Positions 46,559 through 58,017 of a DNA stretch of 64,000 nt are shown one piece after another. The position numbers and the translations under genes were made by a program. The notes beneath the pieces were generated by a model. The model was given only the letters and a program-made list of their open reading frames with translations. It was not told the origin of the DNA and did not search any database. This DNA is from Microbotryum silenes-acaulis (lineage: Eukaryota > Basidiomycota > Microbotryomycetes > Microbotryales > Microbotryaceae): positions 1,054,001 through 1,118,000 of the forward strand of contig QPFY01000008.1 of NCBI GenBank assembly GCA_003665825.1. Direction: 5' to 3'. Each line of letters opens with the position of its first letter. Position 1 is the first letter of the stretch.

Positions 46559-47656
46559 ATGTCGTTCGGATCATCCGCTTTCAAGCGTGGACGCGATGAG
46601 GAGGTGACGGGCAACAAGCGAGCCAGGGTCAGTGTTCCTTCTCTGTGTTGTATCGGCCTCAGCGATTTCCGTTTCGGCGTGCCGTGGCCGTGCCCGCCGC
46701 CGGAAGTCGTTCGTCCAAGTCGCGTGCCCGAGTCGCGTCCCCCGTTCAGCTTCGGCCGACCGGACAGACCAAGAGCGCGTCTTCCGTCCTTTACGGCGCA
46801 CAGCTGACTCACGGAGCTCACTTCTGAAAGCAGACCGTCTTTGCCGCGTTCGGTGACTCGGAATTGAACCAACACATGACGCCGCAGCAGTGGCCGCCCG
46901 CCGCGCCGCAGCCAATGTCAATGCCCACCGGCTCCGCGTACCACACTCCTCAAGCAGCGTACGGCATGGAGATGGACATGGTCGATGACAACATGCTCGA
47001 GGACGAGGAAGATGAGGATGAGGAGTCCCCCGCGTGTGGCGCTGCTTTGGCCGCACGTTTGGCCGGCGACTATCGCGAGTCCAACTCGAACCCGGTTCAT
47101 CCTTGGAACCAGAACGCACCGCGCATGGCGCATCAACGTGAGTCTCTTGAATGGGAGCTATCGTACAACTTGCAAAAAATTGACTCCCGCGATCTTCCCA
47201 ACTTGCTCAGTTTCGGCCTCGTCGCTTTCGTCGGGAGCTTCTTCGGCTGCACCCGGCACGCCTCTCGACTTCCCCGATCAATACTGCGCCACCTTTGTCG
47301 ACAGCAACGGCCAGAGTCGTCAGTTTGCGAGCTCAGCTCCGTCGACGTCTTCCTCGCTGTCCGTGTACCCCTCGATCCCCGCGCCCTCGGGTATGATGGA
47401 CGAGAGCGCCGCTTTTGCCAACTACGCGATGCAGCACGGCTTCAACCACCCTTCGCAAAAGACCCAAGTCGGGTCGATCCACATCTCGCAACCCGGCATG
47501 ACCCAATTGAGCAGCGACGGGTCAGTCTTGTACCCCTCCTCCGCCTCGGCCGCGCATGCTCTTTGGATGAGCGAAAAGGCCGAAGCGATGAAACGGGCTG
47601 AAGCTCATTTCCTGTGGTCCTCCTCCGCTTCCTCCACTTTCTCCCACCTCGCGTGA
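46559..47656 (+). CDS. unrecognised nuclear-type protein
   Basis: Three exons (46559-46627, 46834-47137, 47211-47656) give 272 residues. Exon 1 encodes MSFGSSAFKRGRDEEVTGNK followed by RAR, a basic nuclear-localisation-like start. Exon 2 is Pro/Met/Gln-rich, then acidic (EDEEDEDEE). Exon 3 starts with a Ser/Ala/Gly run and contains FPDQYCATFVDSNGQSRQF, then Ser/Pro-rich sequence. No domain recognised. Splice sites are canonical and in phase, which supports a real gene, but the exact C-terminus is less certain. Confidence 0.6.
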
Positions 47657-48168
47657 ACTCTTGTATTATTCCGACATACCTCGCACGCTCGACATCCCCA
47701 GCTTTGGGTGGGACGTCCCTAGTCAAAGCTCCCGCAACGGTTCTCATTTCGGCTGAGATGGCCGGCCACACGTCCCTTCTTTTCAGTTTCACCAACTCCG
47801 GCAGTGTTGTATCGACTACTCCTTCCCGAACCTGTACACTCCCTTAGTTCAATTCCGCTCCGTTCCAATCAAAAACCGAGGGCCGACCTCCCTCACTGGA
47901 CTCCGGATCCAGTCACCCCTGCCATGAACCCTTTTGTTGTACTCATACACCCTCTCTTGTAGAATCCGTTCATCGCCACCACCCAGGTCCATATAACTCT
48001 TGTAACTGATTATGTTTGTTCACATGACCATCTTCTGCGCCCTTGTACGGAGATGGGCGCTGGACTGTGGGCACCGAGGCACAAATAGATCGAACCGCTT
48101 CCTTTCCTCCATCCCCTCCTCCCCACATCACCTACTCGACGACGATACATCCACCGACGACATGCGAT
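47657..48168. other. intergenic between convergent genes
   Basis: 512 bp with both 3' UTRs. Nothing else seen. Confidence 0.45.
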
Positions 48169-51100
48169 TCACTTCCTTGGCATTCTGGGGCCAAAGAGGC
48201 CGAAGCCCAATCCTGCGGCCGTGAGTTTCTGTGGCTGTGGCGAAGGCGGAGGACTAGGTGGAGATCCCTCGGATGGGTTCTGCGTATCAACACGATAATA
48301 TCAGCGTGCTGCAACACCCCCATTGAAAGGGACTGGTCGACTCGACACGCACCTGCTTGTCCGGACTACTCGGCTCAAAAAGCTTGCCAGTCTTGCTCGT
48401 CGGCGCCATCGGTCTTGGACCCCGACTCGTCGAGGGATCGGCGACTCCGAGACTTTGCTTGGCATTGAAGGCCATCAGGTCGGCAATCTCACTTTGGAGG
48501 TTGCGTCTTTCATCTCGGAGTTCCTCCACCTGGAAGGGATTAGTGCTGGTGTGTCAGTTCGGTTCGACCTGTACGGAGCAGGATGTGAGGACTTACCTCT
48601 TTAAGTATGCGCTGGACCTGTCGACGAATAGAGCAGAGTCAGTAGAGGGCAAAATTTGAGGGAGAAGCGCTTGACCTACCTCTTGCGTAAGCTCTCCCTT
48701 GACCTCCTGAATGTGATCATCGACGCCCGCTTTGACCGAACTGCGCTCGAGAAAATTCGATCAGCTGGGCCTCGTCAAGTACGCCTCTTGGCAACGTACC
48801 CCAACAGCTTCTGCACTTCTTCTGTCAAAGCAGGATGCAATGTCGTCGACTTGGTCGAGTGGATGTGCTTGACCATCTGAGTCAGCAGATTTTGCGTTTT
48901 CGCCTCGTTCGCCGCGAGCGTGTCGATCGCATAACGAACGCCTACGCGAAGGATCGAAGCCTTCAATTACATCACTCTACGTCCCGATGATGGTAATAGA
49001 TGGCACTCACTTTTGAACTCGTCAGCGGTCTTGACCCTATCCGCTTCGAACCGAGCCATTTCTGCCCGCTTGGATTGGATCTCATGGCGCTCTTTGGCCG
49101 TTAGACCTCCGTTGACTTGACGTTCGAGCTGACGTTTGTGAGCCTCGCGAATCTCGCGGTTCTTCGTCTCGCGAACCATTTGTAGGAGCTCGAATATGGC
49201 GGCTAATTAAGAGGTTAGGTAAGGTCAGCATGTGTTCAAACTCGGGAGAATCTCTTTAATAAAAGCCGCTCACCCGAAACTGCGCCGTAATCAAAGTCGG
49301 GTTCTCGTGCAACAGCGCCCGAAAGCTGTTCCACCGTCTGCGTGACATCCGCCGCCGTCCTGATTATTTCACCGGGAGCTGCCCTAGTTGCGACGGGATC
49401 AACGGGGCGAGTGTAGCCCTCGGTCTGCGGGGCGATCGTTCCTGGTGGTCGCGATGTGCCCCATCGCTGGGCGTGCATCGACTCGTCGGCTTTCACCACA
49501 CCCCCTGTTAACCGAAGAACGTCGTCAGCGTACCCTAGGCCATCAATACGCGGCCAATCTTGATGACCACTGACCCCAAAACTTCTTCCTCTCCACGATC
49601 GGTCGAGGTGGTGTTGGAGCTCCAGGGTTCATCGAGCCATTATCCTTCGCACGCGCTTTGGCATACTCAACGAGTTTGCGATCGTTCTCGAGGAAGGCGT
49701 TGACTGGATTAGGCGCGAGCGGATCCGATCTCGCAGGCGAGTGATCGAAGGGAACCGGGTTGGCTGGGGATCCCCAGGTCACTTTAGGTGAACCTTGTTT
49801 GTGGTCCGGGGTGGTGGGATTGCGAGACGTAAGCCCATTCGCTAACACCGGCTGTACGGGCGATGATTTGTCGCGAACGGCCCGATCGGTGGGGGCAAAG
49901 TCTCCCATTCGGGTCACAAGAGGGCGTGCATCGTATTGGCCTCTGTGACCGCGTCCGATGATACGACTCGGAGTGACCGGTTGAGTTTCCGACGGCGATG
50001 GCTGCATCGACCAATCGCTCCCGAACACCTCTGAGGATTTGGACGCCTTCTTGACCAGGGGCTTGTCTCGTGCTGCGTTGATACCACGGAGTGGCGAGCT
50101 GGGGAGCTTGATGTGCGTAGTTGAGACTTTTGTAGGTGAGATCTCCTTGCCTTTCATGTCCTTGGATATCTTGATATTGGTGTCCTTGACGGGCAATAGC
50201 GAAGTGTTGGGCAATTGATCAAGACGATCTTGATCCAGAACGGCGAATTTGGACCTGGAGGTTCGCGCGAATCGGGCTTCGTGAGAGCTGCGCACGGTTC
50301 CGAGAGGGTGCATGCACGCTTCGTACGCTCTGAAGTTCCTGGCTTCTTTCTGAAGAACGAAACAAAATGGTGTCAGCTGAGATTCTCCACGAACCTTCTG
50401 ATTCGTATGTAGTCACCGAATACGCCTCCTTCGCCTGGTTCCACGCGAGGCGATCCGCGGGCGTTTCCATGGCATGACGAGTCGTCGTCGTTTGGTTGTC
50501 GTCGTCCGCCACCTTTCGTTGTTCAAAGGGAATGAGACGACGGCCGAACGCGTCGATGTGGCTCATTCGCGAGTCATCAACGTTGGGTAGATTTTTGACA
50601 GCCTCAGGTTGAGGCCCTATCGGTGGAATTTTGAAGCAAGATCTCATAAGCAGATGGTACGCGAAAGTCTTCCCCATTAAATACTTACGCTGTTGTGGAT
50701 ATTCTCCCCGTAGTATGCGCTCAACCTCGGATCTGGTACAAAGCAGAACGCCAGTGGTCCCCGTCGAGCCCGAGTTGGACCGACGCCCCCGATTCCCCGC
50801 CACAGTAGCAGGCTTCGAGAGCTGACTCACATCACTGCAGCTACCCACTCGACGACGCATCGACCCCGTCAAGGGCTTCATGGAGCCTAGAGACTCAGGT
50901 CGATGACCTCCGGTGGTCGAAGAAGCGATTACGGAATTCTCGTGTTGAGAAGTCGAGCGTACAGGGCCGTCGATAGCTTCGTCCTTCAACGACTTTTGAG
51001 AGCCGCCAAAGACGTCCCCTTTGCCTAGGAATGGGGTCGCTTGATATACGAATGACCTTTTCTTGGTGATGCCTGACGGAGTCGATTTACCCGAGCCAGG

Positions 51101-53296
51101 CGAGGCGGGAGTGGGTTTCGTCGATCCAACTCGAGAACTCGGCGTGCTACGATCAGCGGACTTGATGGGTGACTCTCGAGATGATCGGGAGGGAGGGTCG
51201 ATCTTGGATGAAGTTTCGGTAATCCGAAGGGGAACTTGCGCTTGAGACGGAACGGCGTTTGAAGTTTCTTGGCGACTGGTTCCGGGAGAATGTTTTACGA
51301 CACTGGCGCCGGACGCAGCCACAGGTATTGTCCGAGGCGGAGTCTCAACCGTTTCCTCCAAGGGTTTTGACGAGCTGGGACCCCGAACAGGTGAAGCGGG
51401 AGGAGGAGTTGACAACGCTTCGAAACGCGACATGCGAATTGCGAGTTCGGGTGAGACAGTACGTTTGGCCGGACTTGGACTGCGCGATTGAGCCTGGGAA
51501 CCTTTGGGCGGATTTGCAAAGATCTCGCCCGAAGCAGGTCGACCTGTCGCCTTGAAGAGACTCTGGCTCCAGCTTGTCGAAAGAGGTATCAGAGCTGGGA
51601 TGACGGGAAGACCAGTAGAAGCAAGCCCCGTCGCTTCTTGCGGCGCCTCTTGGAGCGAAATCCCTTTGGACTGTCGATCTGCTCCCTTCTGACCATCAAC
51701 TTCCGAGCTAGGTTCGTCGAGATCGGGACATTAGGGGAGGTAATTTGTATTTAGGCTATCAATATAAGATCATGTTGAAGATCCGGCTCACCTAGTAAGT
51801 TCTTGAGATGACTGATACTCTTGCCTGATTCTTTGCGACTCGGTCATGCTGGCAGCTCGTTCCGGTTCTTTCTTTTTGTCAATGTTCTCTTGCGTCAAGT
51901 GAACGGGAGATGGGGTCGGACCCTCGAACAAACACGGATCATCTCCTAGGAGTATCGCAATGTCTCGAGCAACCTTGCGATCCCTTTCGGAAGGGATTCG
52001 GCTGGCCGCGCTCGAGGTATTTGACGCCGCTTTTAGAGGAGGCTCCGTACGAGATGCCGTCACGATGGAGCCGGTACTATGGGCGACCGATCGACCAGGA
52101 GTGACTGTCGGGTCCCGGTTGACAGAATCAGACTTGACCGAAGGTGGACCGGTGTAAATTGGAGAGAGTCCTGTTGCGGATCTTGTGCGAATCCCCACCG
52201 AAGGAGTCTTGGGCAATTCGAAAATGTTGCGGCCGGTCGAGTCCTCTCGAATCGGAGTGGTAAGCGTACTTCCACTGTGCCTTCCAGCCGCGGCGTTAAC
52301 AGCTCGCATCTTGGCGAGTACCTCATCATTCGACAGTCTTGGTCCCTTGTGCTCAGTGATCGAGAGCTTTTCGGGTGGGGGCGTTGATGTGGTGTCCCGC
52401 ACGCCCGGTGTTTCGATGGGCGCTGATAAAGTCGATCCGCTTTTCGATGCCACTTCAACGATAGCAGCAGACCCGGTTGACTTGATTGACGCCGATTTGT
52501 CCGACTTGACACTTGATCCTGAAGAGGACTCAATCGTTGCCCGCTTGGCAGCAAGTTGGGCCTGTAGTCGCAGCTTGACCGAGTTCTTCACGGGTAGAGC
52601 GGCTGGGACAGGCGACGATCCTTTGACGTCGCCGGATGCTGTTCGATCTTGGAATTTCATCGAGCCAGCTTTGCCTTTTTCTGACTCTAAAACCGATGAG
52701 AAGCGAGGTCGAGCGGTCGAACGGGAACTAGATCGAATAATGCTCACTGGCGCATCTCGACTGGGCGTAGGGTCTGCGGTGTCCCAGTCGTCGACTTCGA
52801 GCAGCCTAGATGGCGGATGTTTCGGTGAAGGCGAGGCAGGGGCTTCGTGCCAGCCATAAGGGGTGTCGAAAGAAGCCGAACCAGGGATGGGAGAGAGAAC
52901 GCTAGTTCTCCAGAGCTCAGGTACAGTCGCAGCCGGAGGGGACAGATCCTGATGCGTCGGGGATGCGTCAACGAACTCGTCATCGTCATCGTCTGATTCG
53001 TGCGACGTGCCACTGGTCCTGCGATGAGCCTCCGAGTCCATCTTTGGAAGGAGTAGACTGTGTCGTTTCGATTTTCGTCCCTCCTTTTCGGTAGGGAAAC
53101 GATGAGTGGCATCGTTGGTGGGTCCTTCGACCACGGTATCAGTCCCCACCCTGGCCGTGAACGAGCGAAGCAAATCACAAGTCGACACCGGCGACGACGA
53201 GAAAGGTGTCGAGCGCGCCTCGACCTGATCGACGGCGGTCGTAGGAATGGTACGAAGATGTGCACCCATTCCAACCACAGGCTCGTAAGGGCACAT
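48169..53296 (-). CDS. very large, mostly disordered protein of unknown function
   Basis: A chain of in-phase exons: 53296 to about 51791, 51717 to about 50692, about 50620-50430, about 50370-49570, several short exons between 49500 and 48290, and the last at 48279-48169. Estimated length is 1,350-1,450 residues. The N-terminal two thirds is Ser/Thr/Pro-rich with dense SP/TP motifs and an acidic DDDDDEF patch (after MDSEAHRRTSG). A conserved-looking block reads VLLCTRSEVERILRGEYPQQ. The C-terminal third is helical and coiled-coil-like (REIREAHKRQLERQVNGGLT, EVQRILKEVEELRDERRNLQ). It ends in GLGFGLFGPRMPRK. No catalytic domain is visible; a cytoskeletal or cell-cortex scaffold is possible but unproven. 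The start is uncertain: 53296 is the first ATG, and the ATG of MDSEAHRR about 85 codons later is an alternative. Some small internal exon ends are approximate. Confidence 0.65.
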
Positions 53297-53823
53297 CAAG
53301 GAAAGCGCTCACCGCCTACGGGCGAGGTGGTGAATGGGCATGGGGGAACGAACAAAGGTGCGTTGAGTGATTTTTTCCGGATAGGGGGTGGTGGGGTCGG
53401 TGGCTGTTTCAGACTTGGGAGGGGCGACTCAGCCAGTGACGCCGACCGCGCTAGTCCGAGTTGATACGACCTAAGTTAGGGGCCCTAAGTTAGGGGCGGA
53501 AACACGTTTTACTTTGAGCCGGTCGATAGCCGATCGAATTGCTCAGTCTACTTGATACACGCCATACATCACGGTGTGCCATTGATCGATGCACGTCTGA
53601 GAAGGAGAGCCGGGCGGGGTCTATTTCTGCCAGTCTCGGATGGAGATGTTTCTTGGTAATGGCGACTTGCGCCGATCTAAGTGCAATTCGAGGTCTCAAA
53701 TGGGCGGCGCACCTGCTGCCCGGCGCGCTCGCAAGCGCTTACTCCCTTTGATCCTCGCCCCACCCCACCCACAGTCACCCCATTCGACACCCCCCCCCCT
53801 CCCTCTACGCCAACAACAAGACC
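53297..53823. promoter_or_regulatory. divergent promoter region, large protein / PHB2
   Basis: 527 bp between divergent start codons. CCTAAGTTAGGGG repeats back to back around 53471-53498. A C-rich leader precedes the PHB2 ATG. No other gene. Confidence 0.45.
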
Positions 53824-55237
53824 ATGGCCGCCCGCCCGACTTTCGCCGAACTGGCAGCTCGCTTCGTGCAGCAACGTGCCAAGGCTGGCTTCTCAGCTGG
53901 AGGAGGCGCTGGAGGGCCGGGACGCGGTGGCCCGAGCCTCGGTACAGCCCTGGGTGGAGCAGGTGGTATCCTCCTCTTGGCTGCGGCTGGCTTGACCGTC
54001 AACTCTGCTCTTTTCAACGGTGCGTTCATCGTTTTTGATCGGTCATGCGTCTCAAGGCCACAGCGCGGGGTCGATCGAGCGTTCAAAGAGCCTGACATGG
54101 CCTTCTTCTTCCCTCCCTGGCCCCGTCCCCGTTACACCTCGTTCCTACAGTCGATGGTGGTCACCGTGCGATCAAGTACACCCGTCTGAATGGTGTCACT
54201 TCCGAGGTCTACGCTGAAGGGACCCACTTTCTCGTACGTTTCATCCGCTCTCTCCCCTTGCTCCCCCTCGCGAACCATGCTTAATCATCCCTGATCGCTG
54301 CAGATCCCCTGGTTCGAGACCCCGATCTTGTACGACGTCCGAGCCAAGCCGAGAAACATCGCCTCTTTGACCGGTACAAAAGGTGAGTTCGGCACTCTTT
54401 GCTGAGGCACGGGTCATGCGATGATGCACAGAGCTGACTCGGCCCCGGTCCCCTCTCGATCGAACTGCTGTTACCCCTGTTACCCCTCGTGCAGATCTTC
54501 AAATGGTCAATATCACCTGTCGTGTGCTGTGCCGACCCCGTGTCGATGCCTTGGCGACCATCTACCGCGAGTTGGGCACCGACTACGATGAGCGAGTCTT
54601 GCCCTCGATCGTCAACGAGGTGCTCAAGAGTGTCGTTGCCCAATTCAACGCTAGGTTCGTCTGTACTCACCGTGCACCGTTTCTTGCGTACTTCAGCTGA
54701 CCTGTTCTTTTTTTTTCCTGTTCTCAGTCAATTGGTGACACAGCGAGAGATGGTCTCCAAGCTCGTGCGCGACAACTTGCAACGCCGCGCCGCGCGCTTC
54801 AATCTCGTGCTCGACGACGTCTCCATCACGCACGTCACCTTCTCCCCCGCCTTCTCGGAAGCGGTCGAAGCCAAGCAGATTGCGCAACAGACGGCCCAAC
54901 GAGCCGCCTATCTTGTCGACCAGGCCTTGCAGGAGAAGCAGAGCATCATCGTCAAGGCGCAAGGAGAGGCCCGTTCGGCCGAGTTGATCGGTGAGGCCGT
55001 CAAGCAGAACAAGGGTTTCTTGCAGCTCAGGAAGATGGAGGCCGCGAGGGAGATTGCGCAAATGGTCGCCAACTCCAACAACAAGCTCATGCTCGACTCG
55101 GACAGTCTCCTTCTCGATGGTTAGTTTCTGGCCTCGTCCCTTTTGGCGTATTGGCTGGCTGCGATAGGGTTGCTGACGATGAACATCGGGTCGTTGCTGC
55201 AGTGAACGAGCACTCTGAAAACAAGAAGCGGGCGTAG
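53824..55237 (+). CDS. PHB2: prohibitin-2
   Basis: Inner-mitochondrial-membrane scaffold that forms ring complexes with prohibitin-1 and guards m-AAA protease and newly made respiratory subunits. Six exons (53824-54019, 54151-54233, 54304-54382, 54495-54654, 54728-55119, 55203-55237) give 314 residues. A Gly-rich stretch precedes the N-terminal membrane anchor ([19 protein letters not shown]). The SPFH/PHB domain runs from [16 protein letters not shown] through [20 protein letters not shown] and [21 protein letters not shown] coiled coil ([20 protein letters not shown]) follows. [17 protein letters not shown] and a short charged end separate Phb2 from Phb1. The last exon encodes only a 12-residue tail. 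Confidence 0.97.
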
Positions 55238-55519
55238 GATGGAAATCGGTGATCTCTGACTTTGTGTAACGCATGTACGAGTACAACGAAAACTGTGTCC
55301 CAGTGACCTCAGGGATGCAATATCACTTCGACCCTCCTCTCATCCTTTAGAAGCGCGTTCAAACGCTCGCGAGAAACGACGTCGACCCGGTCGGTCTTCG
55401 CAAAGATGAAACCTATGGACTGCATGTATCATCCAAGAGTACGTGGCCACCATAAAGCTACACAATAATGAAACGACGACACCCTAAAAATTCAACTTGC
55501 CGTACTCCGACACCATCAC

Positions 55520-56407
55520 TTAGCGATTCCGCTTCCTGTTGTCCTTCCCACTCGATGATGCTGCCGACCCACCTCCAGTCGCATCATCCCACATCTTCTT
55601 GGCCTGGTTCATCGCGAACTTGATCGCCCACCCGCCGGGGATGTCGTTCGAAGGAGGGGAGGCTTGAGTCCGAGTTTTCGCCTTGGGCTTGGTCGACTGC
55701 TTCTTCTTGTGCTTCGAAGCCGATGGCGCATCATTCGTTGAACCCATAAAAGAGAAGAGCGTATCCCTCGCCGTATTCCAAACGTTCTCCCCCCTCTCGT
55801 CGGCTCCTTTTCTTCGAGGAACGCCATATTCTTCACCCAGATCAACTTCGGCCGGATCGTCCCATCCCCCCTCATCAGTCGTCGTAGCCCAAGTTCTCTT
55901 CCTTCCACTCGCACTTTTCCTCTTATTCTTCTTCCCGACCGAATTCGCGTTAAACCTCTTCCTCGATCTTGATGTAGACCCTGACTCCTCCCCTTGACCG
56001 AACCACCATTGAGCGCCAGTCTTACCGACCCCCCAAGTCGTTTTAACAAAGCCTTGCATCTTATCGAGTGATTCGGTCGTACCTGACCATCCATTCGTGT
56101 ACGCGTTCCAACCTACGGCGATCGCGCCGATTAAGGTTGACCATTTCGTGAGGAACCAGCTTAGACGAAAGGCGAAACGGGTCGTGTTGTACATCGACAG
56201 GAAGGCGGTGTAGATTGCGAAAAGGGAGAGGAGGAGGGAGAGGAGGAGGGAGAGGAGGGACGTAGGGGAGGAGAGGAGGGAGGTCCAGGGGAGGGTGAGG
56301 AGTTGGTGTAGGGGCCGGAGGAGGGAGGAGGGGAGGTAGGGTTCGAGCACGTCTAGGATCGAGTCGATGAGGTTCCCGGCCGTCGAATCGTCTTGGTAGT
56401 AAGGCAT
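55520..56407 (-). CDS. small membrane protein, Apq12-like
   Basis: Single exon, 295 residues, ATG verified. Two hydrophobic stretches near the N-terminus: one made from a GA-rich purine repeat on the coding complement (LLSLLLSLLLSLFAIYTAFL, about residues 52-71), the other at about 90-105 (TLIGAIAVGWNAY). The long hydrophilic C-terminal half is Lys/Ser/Asp-rich with basic runs (KKNKRKSASGRKR). The layout of two adjacent N-terminal spans and a basic tail resembles fungal Apq12, a nuclear-envelope/ER protein linked to pore assembly and membrane fluidity. The resemblance is architectural, so the name is tentative. Confidence 0.75.
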   Translation of the reverse strand: MPYYQDDSTAGNLIDSILDVLEPYLPSSLLRPLHQLLTLPWTSLLSSPTSLLSLLLSLLLSLFAIYTAFLSMYNTTRFAFRLSWFLTKWSTLIGAIAVGWNAYTNGWSGTTESLDKMQGFVKTTWGVGKTGAQWWFGQGEESGSTSRSRKRFNANSVGKKNKRKSASGRKRTWATTTDEGGWDDPAEVDLGEEYGVPRRKGADERGENVWNTARDTLFSFMGSTNDAPSASKHKKKQSTKPKAKTRTQASPPSNDIPGGWAIKFAMNQAKKMWDDATGGGSAASSSGKDNRKRNR

Positions 56408-57196
56408 TATGCCGGGTAAGAGGTGTGTTGAAGATGGGCCTTTGGCGCGTGTTGGGTTGTTCGAGTCGGAATGGAGTTAGAAGGGGAAGAGGCGCAGACA
56501 ACGAGAGCCGGCCCCCCCACTTCGACGTCATCACGCCACGCAAGGCCACGCACGCGCAACGAGACTGCACTGCAGTGACGCCACTCGTTGCCGATGTAGG
56601 GAGAAGTAAATGTCGAACGAGTCGACGCAAAGTAAATCAAAATTCACCAGGTATGATTTTCTGAAAGTTGCTTCGATGAACAAGACACACGACACTGTTT
56701 TTACGATTTACTTCAATCTCACTAACCCCTTTCTAATGACCTATTTCGACCGCTTCCCAACGAACAAGATCGACTTCGCAAGCGCTGCTCGAAACGGTTC
56801 TTGTCTCTTCTCCAGAAACTTTGCTAGCCGCACCAATACCAAGTCGAGCGAACGATTCCACTCCCACGTTCGTATACACCAAAAAAGGAAAGGGGGGCGG
56901 GGTTCGTAAAGCAACCACCTTTTTCCTTTTGTATATCACCTGACTCGACATGGAGGTCGGCCTAAATCGAATGTAGAATCAATACCCTTTTAATAATCTC
57001 AGCAGTCGTCGTACCTTTCTAAGGACTGGTGGATTCGCTATGGGTCGACATTTCTTTCTCTCTTTCTCCTCTTTGTTCTTTGTTTTGTCGTAGCCTACTA
57101 CCTACCTCTGTCCGAATCTCATCCTTTCTGTTCAAAACTCATCCCACCAGAATCATATCAGAGATCCTATAAAGACCGTGGTTCCCGTCAGACACG
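56408..57196. promoter_or_regulatory. divergent promoter region with TATA box
   Basis: 789 bp between divergent genes. TATAAAG at 57168-57174 lies 23-29 bp before the ATG at 57197, close for a TATA box, so the leader may be very short. No gene recognised in the rest. Confidence 0.45.
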
Positions 57197-57851
57197 ATGA
57201 CGACGACGCCCACGTACTCGCACCCCTTCACACTTTCGCAAGCGATCCAACTCGAACCAGCGTTGATCACACAAGGTCAGTACACTCAAACAAACAGAGC
57301 TCTTTCGTTCGAAGAAGCACCCTGTTGGCATCAAATCCACTCGACCCACTTCCCCCTCCCTCCCCGCTCTACGCTCCTCGCTTCGCAGAGATAACGAGGC
57401 TACAACATTCGATCCAACACCTCGAACGATCGAACACAGAACTATCACAGTACCTCGAAGAAGAAGGTCCGGAAGACGAGTTCGAATTATCGATCAAGGA
57501 GAATGAAGTGACCATGCGAGTAGTACCATCCTTCCTCCCCAACTTTCTCCTTCGAACGGTTCGAATCAAACTCAAAAAAGAGCTGATTAGGGTTCCCTCC
57601 CTCCTCCTCATGGATTGGAGAATAGTGCTACTCAGGAGGAAAGGATTTTGATCCTTCGCCATGCGTTGCAAGAGCAAATCGGGGTCGATCGATCGAATGG
57701 GCATTATGAATTGGCCAGTGGGAGGTCAGATAATGGGACATTGGGGTCGGGAACAAGTTTGGTTTTGGATACGAACGCGGTCGTCAGTGCAGCTGCAGCA
57801 ACGGGCTCAGGGCAGGAGGACGAGGAGGTGGTGGAAGGGGTATATCTGTGA
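57197..57851 (+). CDS. small coiled-coil protein, Tma17/Adc17-like
   Basis: Three exons give 143-146 residues. Exon 1 (57197-57275) encodes MTTTPTYSHPFTLSQAIQLE. Exon 2 starts at 57389 with EITRLQHSIQHLERSNTELS and runs to FELSIKENEVT. Exon 3 contains QEERILILRHALQEQIGV and a low-complexity tail. The pattern of a short helix, E-rich spacer, then IxEN and ERIxxL helix resembles yeast Tma17 (Adc17), a stress-inducible chaperone for proteasome base assembly. The second intron has two models. One is a GC donor at 57516 with the acceptor before 57626; the other is a GT donor at 57520 with the acceptor before 57621. Both keep frame. Convergent with ARP2. Confidence 0.65.
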
Positions 57852-58017
57852 TCTTGTATTTGTATCACGCAGGTTGTTGTGCAAATTGTCATTCATACGT
57901 CTCTCTCGAACCCACACAAGTAAACCTGCCCCCAAGTGCTCAGAAGAGCCGAGCCCAAGCTCGAAAAAAGTGGAAACTTGCTATTGTCACCCCAGCAACA
58001 GACACTTAATAGTCGTT

